From Monomorium pharaonis (lineage: Eukaryota; Arthropoda; Insecta; Hymenoptera; Formicidae), in contig NC_050471.1 in assembly GCF_013373865.1 (NCBI RefSeq), positions 17,851,047 through 17,915,046 on the forward strand: a DNA stretch of 64,000 nucleotides. Reading direction: 5' to 3'. The notes beneath the pieces are model-generated. The model was not told the DNA's origin and did no database searches. It worked only from the letters and a program-made list of their open reading frames with translations. Positions 10,622 through 21,526 of the stretch are shown piece by piece; within the stretch, counting starts at the first letter, position 1; every line of letters begins with the position of its first letter. A program made the translations under genes and the position numbers.

Positions 10622-11556
10622 CCCAGCTAGCCAGGCCTATTAAAATCACATATCGTGAAAGCTTTATAGCAAGGATTGTTTCAATTTTGACAATAATTTT
10701 ATGACAAGTAATTGTCTGTTGCTTTGTTTTCTAAAAGTTTCGAGCAAATTTACGGCAAAAGTTTTCATCACACGATGCTGCAAATAACAGAGAAAGACTT
10801 GTACATAAATATTACGTATAGAAATTACAAGATTTGTTCCGACACGATAAAATGCAAAATTTAAGCAAATAACAGAGCAAACCTTGCTACACGACATGAC
10901 GATAAATTTATGGCAGAAACAGGAAATCTTGTTAAGCACAGAATAACAGCAAATTAGTAGCAAGAACAAAATAAAACTTGCCGAGCATGCTTTCGCAACA
11001 AAATTGCGACAAGGTGTGTCCGTAAACAGCTTAGTTTTTGTTGGCAAGGCTTGTCGCAAATAGTATGACGCACATTTTATGCAAATAACAGGGTTGCATT
11101 ATCGGGTTTTAAACTTTATTTCTGACTTTACTATCTATCTCGAGATGGCGCATTTCTCGTGAAAAAGATTTACCTACTGGATTAATAAAAGGGATTCGTC
11201 GAGAACAGAGAACCAAGTACGATTGCACCATTCACATTTGATATTGGACTAATCAGTCTAATATTTTATTTTTGTTGATCTAAATTTCGACAATATTTGT
11301 TCTGTTCTTGCCACAAATTTGTTATCATATTGTGTACAGCAAGGTTTGCCTTGTTCTTACTGCAAATTTGTTGTTATGCTTTACTAGCAAATTTTACTTT
11401 GTTATTTGCATAAAATATGCGTCATACTATTTACAACAAGCCTTCCCAGCAAAAGCTAAGCTTAATGCGGACACACCTTGTCGTAATTTTGTTGCAAAGG
11501 TTTGCTCGAGTTTGCGGCAAACTTCGTGCAAAGTTTGCGTCATTTTGCTAGCTGGG
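10622..11556. mobile_element. fold-back MITE with CCCAGCTAGC ends
   Basis: The ends are CCCAGCTAGC and GCTAGCTGGG. Inner inverted arms of about 110 bp pair 10980-11092 with 11401-11515, for example ATAGTATGACGCA against its complement and GACAAGGTGTGTCC against GGACACACCTTGTC. The centre is unique AT-rich DNA. The open frames inside are arm artefacts. Flanking dinucleotides (TA and TT) do not give a clear target duplication. Confidence 0.65.
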
Positions 11557-11599
11557 TTATTGTGTTTCGAGTCAAAAGGATAAATTTAAAAATGATATC

Positions 11600-14240
11600 G
11601 AGACTTCAAAACAAAACGTCAAAATGATTCAAGTCACTCAAGTAACGTCAAATGTAAATCGCAAATTTGTAAAACACAAATTAATGGACATTTAATCAAG
11701 CTGCAACTAGACATTGGATCTGATATATCTATTTTATCAGAAAAGAAAATGGTCTTTGTTGGGAAAACCAAAGGATCACTTACTTTTCATGTTGTATGTG
11801 ATGCGTCGGAAAATCAGATTAATTTTAAGGATTTAATTGCGAAGTAACTTTTAATGAAATCACCAAAATATTTCAATGTTTTATAACATCTAATTCAGTT
11901 TTAAATATAATGAGTCTCGATTGATTTGCAGCTTTTGATTTATGGAACTGCAGTTTAAATAGTTTTTGTAATAAAATTAAATGTCAAGCAAATCCGACAA
12001 TAGAACACACAATTTGATCTATCTTTATTTATAAAGAGATGTAAAGAGGTTTTCTCTTCTCAATTAGGAAAACTTCCTTTGCCAGATAAAATATTTTCAC
12101 AGTTTCAAATTGTAAATATTTCACTAAATTAAATTTGTCTAACACTTTTCTGCAAATAGAAATTGATGAAGAATCTAAACATTTATTAACAATCAATACT
12201 CATCGCAAATTATTCGTATATAATCGCTTACCTTTTGAAGTAACTAGAGCTCCGGGTGAATTTCAATCAATCATGGATTCAATAATTTCTGGATTAAAAA
12301 ATGTCTTTGCATATATCGATGATATTGTCGTTGGTGGAGCAACAATTCAAGAGCATAATCGTAATTTATCTCTTTTATTGGAACAAATTATGGATTACGG
12401 TTTCCATCTTTGATTAAAGAAATGTAATTTCTTTATAACTCAATTCTTTATAACTCGGTTATATGATCAATGGACTAGGATTACATTTAGATCCTGTTAA
12501 AATTGAAGTAATCAAAAACATGCCTGTTTCACATAATCTCACTATATTACGTTCTTTTCTAGGAGTCATTAATTATTATTCACGCTTCATATCAAATGTG
12601 CACATTCTTAGGCGTCCTTTGGATAATCTTTTAAAGAAAGATTCTAAATGGAACTGGACACCTAAATGTCAGGAATCTTTTAATCAATTCAGAAGAATTC
12701 TTACTTCAAAACTTTTACTCACACATTATAATCCAAAATATGAGATAATTGTGGCAGCAGATGCTTCCAATGAAAGATTAAGAGCTTGCATTCTTCACAA
12801 ATTTCCAGATTATTCCATCAAGGCTATTAGTCATGCTTCTCGAAGTCTCACTGAAGCTAAACATAAATACAGTCAGATAGAAAAAGAAGCGTTAACAATC
12901 ATATTTGTAATTACAAAATTTCATCGAATGATTTTCGAAAGAAAATTTATTCTTCAAACGATCCACAAACCTTTACTTCAAATTTTTGGAAGTAAAAAAG
13001 GGATTCCAGTTTTTACTGCCAATCGACTTCAGCGTTGGACACTTCAGTTATGGTCTTACGAATTTAACATTGAATATATTAAGACATCAGAATTTGGTCA
13101 CGCGGATGTTCTTTTAAGACTTATCAGTCATCAACAATGTCCTGAAGAGGATTTCGTTGTCGCTTCAGTTCAATTGGAATCTGATTTGTTTTCAGTCATT
13201 AACGAATCGTTTCAATCTTTGCCAATAACCTTTCAGCAAATCAAAGATTCGACAAAAGAAGATGGTGTCTTACGTAAAGTAATCAGCTTTAAATTCATAG
13301 CCACAGAATATTGATTCGGATTTACAATCTTATTACTGTCATAGAAATTCTCTATCTGTGGTACAGGATTGTTTACTTTTTTACGACAGAATCGTGGTTT
13401 CAGTTCAATTTCGTCAACAAATTCTGAAACAGATTCATAAATAAAAGTCACCCAGGAATTGAGAGAATGAAAACTATTGCTCGTTCTTATTTCTTTTGGC
13501 CGAGAATTGATCAGGAAATAGAAGAATTTGTTAGAAATTGTAAAAATTGTGCACTTTCTGCGAAGACACCAGTCAAAGTACCATTATCAAATTGGTCTCT
13601 TCCTTCAAAATCATGGCAAAGAGTTCTTGTGGATTTCGCAGGTCCTCTTAACGGAGAATATTATTTCATTTTAATTGACGCATATTCAAAATGGCCTGAG
13701 ATTTATTCAATTCAACAAAAACAATTACATCTCAGCAAACCATTAATATTCTTCAAGAAATTTTTGCTCGATTTGGTGTTCCTGAAAGTTTCTGATAATG
13801 GAACTCAATTTATTTCAGAAAAATTTCAGAACTTCTGTCTAACACAGGGGATTACTCACCTTCGTACTTCTTCTTTTCATTCAAGTTCAAATGGACAGGC
13901 AGAACGATTTATCGACACTTTTAAACGCGCACTATCAAAAATCGAAGAAAAGGGGAAAGTCACGGAACATCTTTGGACTTTTCTACAATATTATAGGTCT
14001 ACACCTAATTCAAATGTTCCAAACAAAGTTTCTCCTGCTGAAGTTCTATTTGGAAAATCAATTCGAACAACTTTAGACCTTTTAAAACTTCAAGAGTCTA
14101 CGACTCATCAATTTGAAAAAAATAAAAGGCAAAAACAAAAGCAAGAAGAACAATTCAACCGGAGATACGGAGTTAAACCCAAGACTTTTGAATCTAGAAT
14201 GAAAGTTTACGTTCAGATACATTTAAATAATAAATGATCT
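11600..14240 (+). pseudogene. pol: second gypsy-like pol remnant (protease, RT, RNase H, integrase)
   Basis: A decayed pol in the normal order. A protease-like LDIGSDISIL lies at 11707-11740, with isoleucine in place of the usual DTG threonine. RT follows at 12135-12413 with YIDDIVV, then a connection and RNase H segment at 12463-13314 (FLGVINYYSRF near 12560, AADASNERL near 12750). Integrase is at 13467-14237, with a histidine/cysteine finger (NCKNCALS), core VDFAGPL, SDNGTQF and the NGQAERF glutamate. Frames change near 12415, 13314 and 13440. Codon and protein style differ from the first gypsy (more lysine and asparagine, closer to K02A2.6-type elements). I see no LTRs at either side, so it is a truncated or very old copy. 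Confidence 0.82.
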
Positions 14241-14940
14241 TGGATACCTGGAAAAGTTATTGAAAGAGTCGGAAAAGTTATTTACAATACATTTGTTGAT
14301 ACTCGAAGTCGTCTGGTTCGTGCTCATGCAAATCAAATAAGATGGATCAAAATAGATGGATCAAACTTAGATATGATGATGGCTCTCTTCTACAGGAACA
14401 AGTTCAACTTTCTCTCGAAATATTTTTAAACACTTTTGATCTTGAAAAAAATCAAGAGGATTTTCAAGAGAATTTTCAAAGAATTTCCGAAGATCTTTTC
14501 CTTCACGAAAATTTACAGCAAGAATATTCTCTTCCTCAAGAATTTCAAGAAACTCTAAAATCGGAAGTTCAACAAGAGTTTTAAGATCGAAGTCAAGAAC
14601 AACAATCACAAGTAACACAAGAATTAGAAACTTAACAAGAATTACATGATCAAGGACAAGAGCCTGAAATTCAAGAACCATAACAGATTAATCCAGTTAG
14701 GCGATCTTAGCGCCTCCGACGTAGTCCGACAAAGTTTTAGTCTTAGGTGCTGTCAGGGTTCTTTTTAATTTTATAATATGTAATATAAACTATAATATAT
14801 GTTTAAAAGTATTTATTAAAAAAAAATTGTTTTATTTGAAAACTGCTGTCATTTTAATAATATTAATAAAAAGGAATTAAAAAATCTCTTGATATGCATT
14901 TATAAGTTCAATAAAAATATTTGAAAAATCTTATTAGATG
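14241..14940. other. 3' tail of the second gypsy remnant, then AT-rich DNA
   Basis: Downstream of integrase, 14340-14690 contains CAAGAA-rich low-complexity sequence (glutamine/glutamate-rich on the plus strand), ending at stops near 14582 and 14633. After a GC-moderate patch (14700-14760) the DNA is AT-rich with no gene. No LTR end was recognised. Confidence 0.35.
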
Positions 14941-15571
14941 TACACTGCCCGTCAATGAATCGCAGGGTCTTGCAGAAACCCCGACTTACCGACCTGATTT
15001 ACCCGAAGGGTAAATGGTAACAATGAACGCGCGCGCACTTTGGAAAAGTGCACATCAAAAGAGATGCATTAGCAAAAACGTTGAATAATTAAAAAACGGA
15101 ATAAATAACTAATTATTTGATTTGCAATCTTTTTTAATTTTAAAAATGTGGATTATCCCAGGTAGCAAGGTGACGTTAATACGACGTCAATAATTCGTCA
15201 TTTAAGGTCGCAGACGTCATGTTACCAAATTAAGACGTAATAGTATCGTCATTTTTTGACCTATTAATTACATCAGTCATTTATCCATCCTACAACGTAT
15301 TTCCGACGTCATATCTTGACTAATTAATAACGTCAGTTAATTGATCATTTTACGACGTATTAATAAGATTTTATTAGTGATTAATTACTGACGTTAACTA
15401 TAATTCTTTGTAATAATTGACGATTTGACCTCAAATGACAAATTATTGAGGTCTAGTGGACGACACCTTGCTACCTATAACTATCATTATTTAAAGATTG
15501 GTTAATAAACAACATTATTAAAATTAATATAATATTTTATATAATTAATACTATCAATATTTTAGAATCAT

Positions 15572-15955
15572 CCCAGGCAGCACATAATATTTATGATAAA
15601 TATTTATTAATATTTATTAATATTTATTTTTTCAAAATATTATATAAATATTTTACACATATTTTATATATATACGAAAAAAAAAATCTTTATTCAACAT
15701 ATTAAAATATAAATTAAATATTTTATGTAATATTTATGATAAATAAAAGATAAAGATTTGTATAAGTAATATTTTGTAAATATTTATAAATATTTCATAA
15801 ATATTTTTATAATATTTATGATAAATCTTTATGATTTGTCAAATCTAAGACCACAAAAATATTTATAAAATATTTAGATAAATATTTATAAAATATTTAA
15901 ATAAATATTATAAATATTTTATAAATATTTTATAAATATTGCGTTTTGTCTGAGG
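15572..15955. repeat. AT-rich MITE of AATATTTATAAA motifs
   Basis: It begins CCCAGGCAGCACATAATATT and ends AATATTGCGTTTTGTCTGAGG, imperfectly inverted. The interior is almost entirely permutations of AATATTTATAAATATT on both strands. Confidence 0.55.
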
Positions 15956-15969
15956 TATAATTTAGCTTT

Positions 15970-16330
15970 ATCAAAAGAACAGAGCAAAAACATATTTCTA
16001 TAAGTTATTCCACATGTTATTTTGCATATGTAAAAATCAGGAAAAAAACTGTAAATTTATATTTATTTATAAAAATATTAGTTAACTATAAGTTTCATGT
16101 TTCTCGCATCTATTGAACCGATCTATAACAAATATGTATTCATGATCATCAAGTGTTCATGGATCATCACAAAGGGCTAAGTAGCGTACGATCTTCGAAG
16201 TCAAGCAACGTCGACGGCGGTTCAGAGTTGGATGGGTGACCGCGGAAGTTAGGCAATTCCAAACGTGACTATGGTGTGGTGGGTCGTGATGCTTGTTGAG
16301 AAACAACGTAGATTTTTTTTTACGTTATAA
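15970..16330 (+). repeat. 5S-rRNA-derived repeat, copy 2
   Basis: The core 16171-16243 contains CGAAGTCAAGCAACGTCG and TTGGATGGGTGACCGCGG. The upstream part (AGCAAAAACATATTTCTATA onward) parallels copy 1. Downstream, 16244-16300 reads differently from the other copies (GTGTGGTGGGTCGTGATGC), so the 3' part is from another subfamily. Confidence 0.65.
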
Positions 16331-16972
16331 TTATGTTATTTCGATATTTTCATAATGCAAGTACTGCATATATAGGACATGTACCCAAAATATTTTCTAA
16401 AACGTCAAAATAACGGCTTTTACTACCTGGGATAGTCATAAAAATGACGTTAAAATGTCGTCTTTATTAAATGTAACCTAAAAACTTATGTTTTTTCATA
16501 AAAATAACAATAAAATACCGTCAAATGTACGATACTAGCTTCTTGAAAATGACGTCAATAATATGAAAATAATGACGTATTTTTGACGTCAATATATGAC
16601 GTCGTTAAGATGAGACAAATGTACGTCAGTTTTACGACATTTAGACGTCATTTTATCTCGACATTATGACGTCTGGTTCGTCATAAAATGACCAAAAAAT
16701 GCCGTCAATTAGACGTCACCTTGCCACCTGGGATATTATAACATTTGATTATTTGTATAAATATGTATTTTGTAACATGTATTTCGAATTATAGATCTAT
16801 CTAGGTAAATATAAATAACAATATATGGAAAGAAAAACACACAAGGTAATGGGAAAGAATTATTTTATTTATCACAGTTAAAATTATTAACGTTTATTAA
16901 AAATATTGAATTGATGGAGTGAATCTTTGTTGAAAATTTTGATGGTTCTGAAAAGAACCGTTTAAAAAATAT

Positions 16973-18118
16973 TTAATAATCGGTCCAATATCCCTCTCGT
17001 GCAATGACTTGTTGCAATCGATTTTGTATCGAGCCGTTAAGGTTTTGAAAATATTGAGGCTTATGTCGTAAGCCTTCCCATACATTTCTCGCGTGCGCAA
17101 TCAGATTTTCTTTGGTTCTTTTATGACCACAATCCCATGAATTTGCTATTGTTCCCCAAACATTTTCAATTAAATTAAGATCCGGGGATTTAGGTGGCCA
17201 ATCGAGGACTTCAATTTCCGGATGTTGAGCAAACCATTCTTTTACCACGCGAGAAGTATGAACTGCGCTATTATCCTGTACTAATCAAAATGTCGGCATA
17301 TCTTCCACGGTATATATTCTTCGAACGCTGGGAAGCAACACGTTGTCCAAAATATCTATGTATTCATAGGCATTCATATGCGACGATACTTCGACTAGTT
17401 CTCCAGGACAATGTGCACTTATCCATCCCCACATAGCAGAAGTGATACGTCCACTCCGCTCGTGAGGGACTACATATTTCGGATCAAAACGACGGTTTTC
17501 AGGCCTCCACACGTGTAAGCGTCGATCATGCGCCGAACAAAATACCTTTTATAAAAAAATTATAATCAGCACTAATATCTAGCTGCAGACCATTTAAACC
17601 TTTTCAATCTTATCGATATATTTAAATATTTATTAGTCTAAGAATTTATTAAAAATACCTTTTCGTCCGTCCATATTTCGTTCCCAATCTTCCTCTGAAG
17701 CCGTGTTCATTTGATGCAGTGCAAAAGCGACACGGTTATCGCGATGATTCCTCGTTAAAGCAATTTTACGTGCAACATGATAACAATGCACGTTCGCTTC
17801 GTGTAAGCGTCTTTGCGCTGTTCTGTCAGATATTTGTAAAACTAATTCATTTACAGCATGCGACACAGGATGAAATGGATTCAAATCTACTTCGTCGACC
17901 AGAAATCTATCTTCTTTGGCAGTCGTCAATCGCTGCCTACGATTGTGTACTCGCTTATCCTTCAATCCTTCTACTCCCTGCTCTCGCCATCGCTTGATCC
18001 ATTTACTGACATTGGATTCACTGCAAGGAATACGACGTGAAATATCTCGCACACTTGCACCAAGCTCCCACATCCCAATAATGCGACCACGATTAACAAT
18101 ATGCAAGTTGTCTGCCAT
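16973..18118 (-). pseudogene. Tc1-like transposase, left-arm copy (two exons)
   Basis: Exon 1 (18118 to 17659) starts MADNLHIVNRGRIIGMWELG and carries a paired-like helix-turn-helix (VRDISRRIPCSESNVSKWIK), a basic linker and a second HTH ending HRDNRVAFAL. A GTATTTTTAATAA donor and a TATAAAAG acceptor bound a 113-bp intron. Exon 2 (17545 to 16973) carries the RNase-H-like catalytic core: VQDNSAVHTS (second Asp) and SPDLNLIENVW (Glu), separated by 35 residues, then a stop after YWTDY. Lesions: a 2-bp loss just before the first catalytic Asp shifts exon 1, and a TGA interrupts the core before VQDN. The same TGA is present in the right arm. DNA-cleaving enzyme of the Tc1/mariner superfamily; inactive here. 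Confidence 0.85.
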
Positions 18119-18189
18119 TGTTGCACGAGACGAGAGAGAAAAAACAAAGGAATTACCGATTGCATTTTGTTTTTCATCCTTGTAACACT

Positions 18190-19047
18190 GACAGAACGGC
18201 GCAAAGACGCTTACACGAAGCGAACGTGCATTGTTATCATGTTGCACGTAAAATTGCTTTAACGAGGAATCATCGCGATAACCGTGTCGCTTTTGCACTG
18301 CATCAAATGAACACGGCTTCAGAGGAAGATTGGGAACGAACAATATGGACGGACGAAAAGGTATTTTTAATAAATTCTTAGACTAATAAATATTTAAATA
18401 TATCGATAAGATTGAAAAGGTTTAAATGGTCTGCAGCTAGATATTAGTGCTGATTATAATTTTTTTTATAAAAGGTATTTTGTTCGGCGCATGATCGACG
18501 CTTACACGTGTGGAGGCCTGAAAACCGTCGTTTTGATCCGAAATATGTAGTCCCTCACGAGCGGAGTGGACGTATCACTTCTGCTATGTGGGGATGGATA
18601 AGTGCACATTGTCCTGGAGAACTAGTCGAAGTATCGTCGCATATGAATGCCTATGAATACATAGATATTTTGGACAACGTGTTGCTTCCCAGCGTTCGAA
18701 GAATATATACCGTGGAAGATATGCCGACATTTTGATTAGTACAGGATAATAGCGCAGTTCATACTTCTCGCGTGGTAAAAGAATGGTTTGCTCAACATCC
18801 GGAAATTGAAGTCCTCGATTGGCCACCTAAATCCCCGGATCTTAATTTAATTGAAAATGTTTGGGAAACAATAGCAAATTCATGGGATTGTGGTCATGAA
18901 AGAACCAAAGAAAATCTGATTGCGCACGCGAGAAATGTATGGAAAGGCTTACGACATAAGCCTCAATATTTTCAAAATCTTAACGGCTCGATACAAAATC
19001 GATTGCAACAAGTCATTGCACGAGAGGGATATTGGACCGATTATTAA
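18190..19047 (+). pseudogene. Tc1-like transposase, right-arm copy, N-terminally truncated
   Basis: Homology to the left-arm gene begins at DRTAQRRLHEANVHCYHVAR, so the first HTH is missing. The first catalytic segment TIWTDEK is intact here (18342-18360). The intron 18361-18474 is bounded by GT and AG. Exon 2 (18475-19047) reads VFCSAHDRRLHVWRPENRRF, then meets TGA at 18733-18735, the same position as in the other arm. It resumes with VQDNSAVHTS and SPDLNLIENVW and ends at YWTDY. Differences from the left copy are few (for example ENVWET against ENVWGT). Confidence 0.85.
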
Positions 19048-19663
19048 ATATTTTTTAAACGGTTCTTTTCAGAACCATCAAAATTTTCAACAAAGATTCA
19101 CTCCATCAATTCAATATTTTTAATAAACGTTAATATTTTTAACTGTGATAAATAAAATAATTCTTTCCCATTACTTTGTGTGTTTTTCTTTCCATATATT
19201 GTTATTTATATTTACCTAGATAGATCTATAATTCAAAATACATGTTACGAAATACATATTTATACAAATAATCAAATGTTATAATATAATCCACATTTTT
19301 AAAATTAAAAAAGTTGCAAATCAAATAATTAGTTATTTATTCCGTTTTTTAATTATTCAACGTTTTTGCTAATGCATCTCTTTTGATGTGCACCTTTCCA
19401 AAGTGCGCGCGCGTTCATTGTTACCATTTACCCTTCGGGTAAATCAGGTCGATAAGTCGGGGTTTCTGCAAGACCCTGCGATTCATTGACGGGCAGTGTA
19501 CAACTTTGCTTCCGCCGTTTTTCAATAGATGGCTGTAGCGGTAAGTGGTGGTCAAAATAAATAGACATCATACAATAAGCTTAGGCATTCGTAAACATAA
19601 CCCCATCGAAATATTAGTCGATTTGTGCATCATTCTGCATCATAAAGTTATTCTAGATTGAAA

Positions 19664-19924
19664 ATGTCAGCTTACGAGCCAAATTCTCGTCATTTGCGGG
19701 AGGTTTTAATTTTTTGTTTTAATATGAAGAAATCTGCGGCTGAGACTTATCGAATGCTCTCAAATACGTATGGTGAGGCCGCTATTAATGAAAGAACGTG
19801 CCGAGAATGGTTTCAACGCTTCAAGAACGGTGATTTTGACGTCGAAGACCGGAAAGTTTTCGAAGATGCAAAATTGGAGGCATTACTTGATCAAGATTCG
19901 TGTCAAACGCAAGAAGAATTAGTA
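19664..19924 (+). pseudogene. mariner transposase, N-terminal part
   Basis: It begins MSAYEPNSRHLREVLIFCFN and shows the mariner HTH_48-type domain (KKSAAETYRMLSNTYGEAAI, then ERTCREWFQRFKNGDFDVED). It ends at QEELV where the foreign DNA starts. The continuation is 9 kb downstream at 28972. A piece of DNA-binding domain only; no catalytic residue is present here. Confidence 0.85.
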
Positions 19925-20271
19925 GGAGGCCTGTTCTTTTTCGCTGCACTGCTGCACTGGTGCAATAAGTTAGAGTGAGAAAATCTATATTTTTCTTATT
20001 CTAACTTATTGCACTAGTGTAGAGATACTAAAACAGAGATTCGCCAATGCGTTAACGATTTCTGATTGGCTCCCGTCGCTTGGGGTATAACCGGAAGTAT
20101 GAGAGAGAAAGATAGATATAACTGACAGAGAAAGCCTAGCCGACCTAACCTGTCACCTGTCAAAAGAAAACAGAGTGTCTACGTGTCTACCAAATAGAAT
20201 ATAAAATCAGAGAGAAACCTGAGGTTGCACATATTTTTCTACGAGTCTAAATACAACCCAGGTAACAGACT

Positions 20272-20883
20272 GACGTCGTTTTGACGTCATATTTTAGACA
20301 TGCTGTGACGAATGACGTCAATTGACCAAAGAATGACCGTCATAAACAAGTCATTTAAATGACGTTATATTGATGTCATTATGTCACGTCGTTTTGACGT
20401 CATATTTTAGACATGCTGTGACGAACGACGTCAATTGACCAAAGAATGACCGTCATAAACAAGTCATTTAAATGACGTTATATTGATGTCATTATGTCAC
20501 GTCGTTTTGACGTCATATTTTAGACATGCTGTGACGAACGACGCCAAGTGACCAAAAAATGACCGTCATAAACAAGTCATTTAAATGACGTTATATTGAT
20601 GTCATTATGTCACGTCGTTTTGACGTCATATTTTAGACATGCTGTGACGAACGACGTCAATTGACCAAAGAATGACCGTCATAAACAAGTCATTTAAATG
20701 ACGTTATATTGATGTCATTATGTCACGTCGTTTTGACGTCATATTTTAGACATGCTGTGACGAATGACGTCAATTGACCAAAGAATGACCGTCATAAACA
20801 AGTCATTTAAATGACGTTATATTGATGTCATTATGTCACGTCGTTTTGACGTCATATTTTAGACATGCTGTGACAAACGACGT
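20272..20883 (+). repeat. 113-bp tandem array, left subterminal
   Basis: The phase marker CGTCGTTTTGACGTCAT recurs at 20274, 20387, 20500, 20613, 20726 and 20839, a constant 113-bp period: five full units and a partial sixth. Units differ at only a few positions. Each carries several TGACGTCA-like palindromes and GACCGTCAT motifs. Confidence 0.92.
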
Positions 20884-21526
20884 CTAATATTAGCGTGAGC
20901 AAATGTAAAACAGTTTGCTATGACCAGCGAACAAAAAACATCTTGAGAGAGAAGGAGAATCTCCTTCATGGCTGGCCGCTTGCTGTAAAACATTGAAACG
21001 GCAACGCTAACAATTATTGTAAGATCGCGTTGTATTGTTTTTCTCGCTCGTTTTGGCGCGAGTGCACCATCAGCGTGATGTGCCTGTGATTGGCTGACGC
21101 GTTGCGAAGCGCGCCATGCGCGTGCGCGATCGGCGCTGCTAAGCGAGTGACAAGCGTGTCGGAGTAGCAGTTCTTGTGTGTGCATGCTCGTTGTTGTGTG
21201 CGTGCTCGTTGTTGTGTGCCTGTTGCGTCTTGCGTGTCCCGGATAAACCGGCAATTCAGCCACCCTTTCCTCACAATTCCATCCTCGTTACAATATATGC
21301 GTCCGCCGTAAATACGCGTATACGGCGTCGGTTCTCGTCTCTCGCCTCTTTCGCCTCTTTCGCACGTCCAAACCATATTCTCTTTCGGCCGATCTCGGCG
21401 GTCTTCTCGCGTCTACGCCGACGTCGACGTCGTTTCCTCGTCGCGCCATTGTCCCGACGATCCCTTTGAATTTACGGAGATCCACTGTAATATTGCGGAA
21501 GCTCTACCAATATTAATTGTTTCAAT
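20884..21526. promoter_or_regulatory. GC-richer leader upstream of the DUF4806-type gene
   Basis: A CG-containing block of about 640 bp between the subterminal array and the first ATG. It includes GT-rich phrases (GTGCTCGTTGTTGTGTGC, repeated) and a pyrimidine-rich segment near 21320-21480. Position and composition suggest promoter and 5' untranslated sequence. I cannot place a transcription start. Confidence 0.4.

Larger units (their letters stand above)
15157..16732. mobile_element. CCCAGG-ended composite insertion in the Tc1-like left arm
   Basis: The ends are CCCAGGTAGCAAGGTGACGT at 15157 and its complement ending CACCTTGCCACCTGGG at 16732. The flanks are AT/AT. The uninterrupted right arm (near 19285) shows the empty site, proving a 2-bp AT duplication. 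The interior is a mosaic: GACGTCA-rich DNA (15157-15476 and 16426-16732), an AT-rich element (15572-15955) and a 5S-derived repeat (about 15970-16330). A further CCTGGG end lies at 16426-16431. Confidence 0.75.
14943..19498. mobile_element. Tc1-like (D-D-35-E) transposon as a giant inverted duplication
   Basis: Both outer ends are the same sequence in opposite orientation: CACTGCCCGTCAATGAATCG at 14943 and its complement ending at 19498, each beside a TA. The right arm 18188-19498 (about 1.31 kb) matches the left arm 17829 down to 14943 nearly base for base, once a 1576-bp insertion at 15157-16732 is set aside. A 358-bp unpaired spacer (17830-18187) holds the transposase N-terminus and leader, present once. 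The structure is therefore one element plus an inverted, 5'-truncated copy of itself. Confidence 0.85.

Noticed and set aside
21014..21485. Open frames in the leader of the DUF4806-type gene
   Set aside because: GC-rich shadows on both strands, none in phase with the spliced gene.
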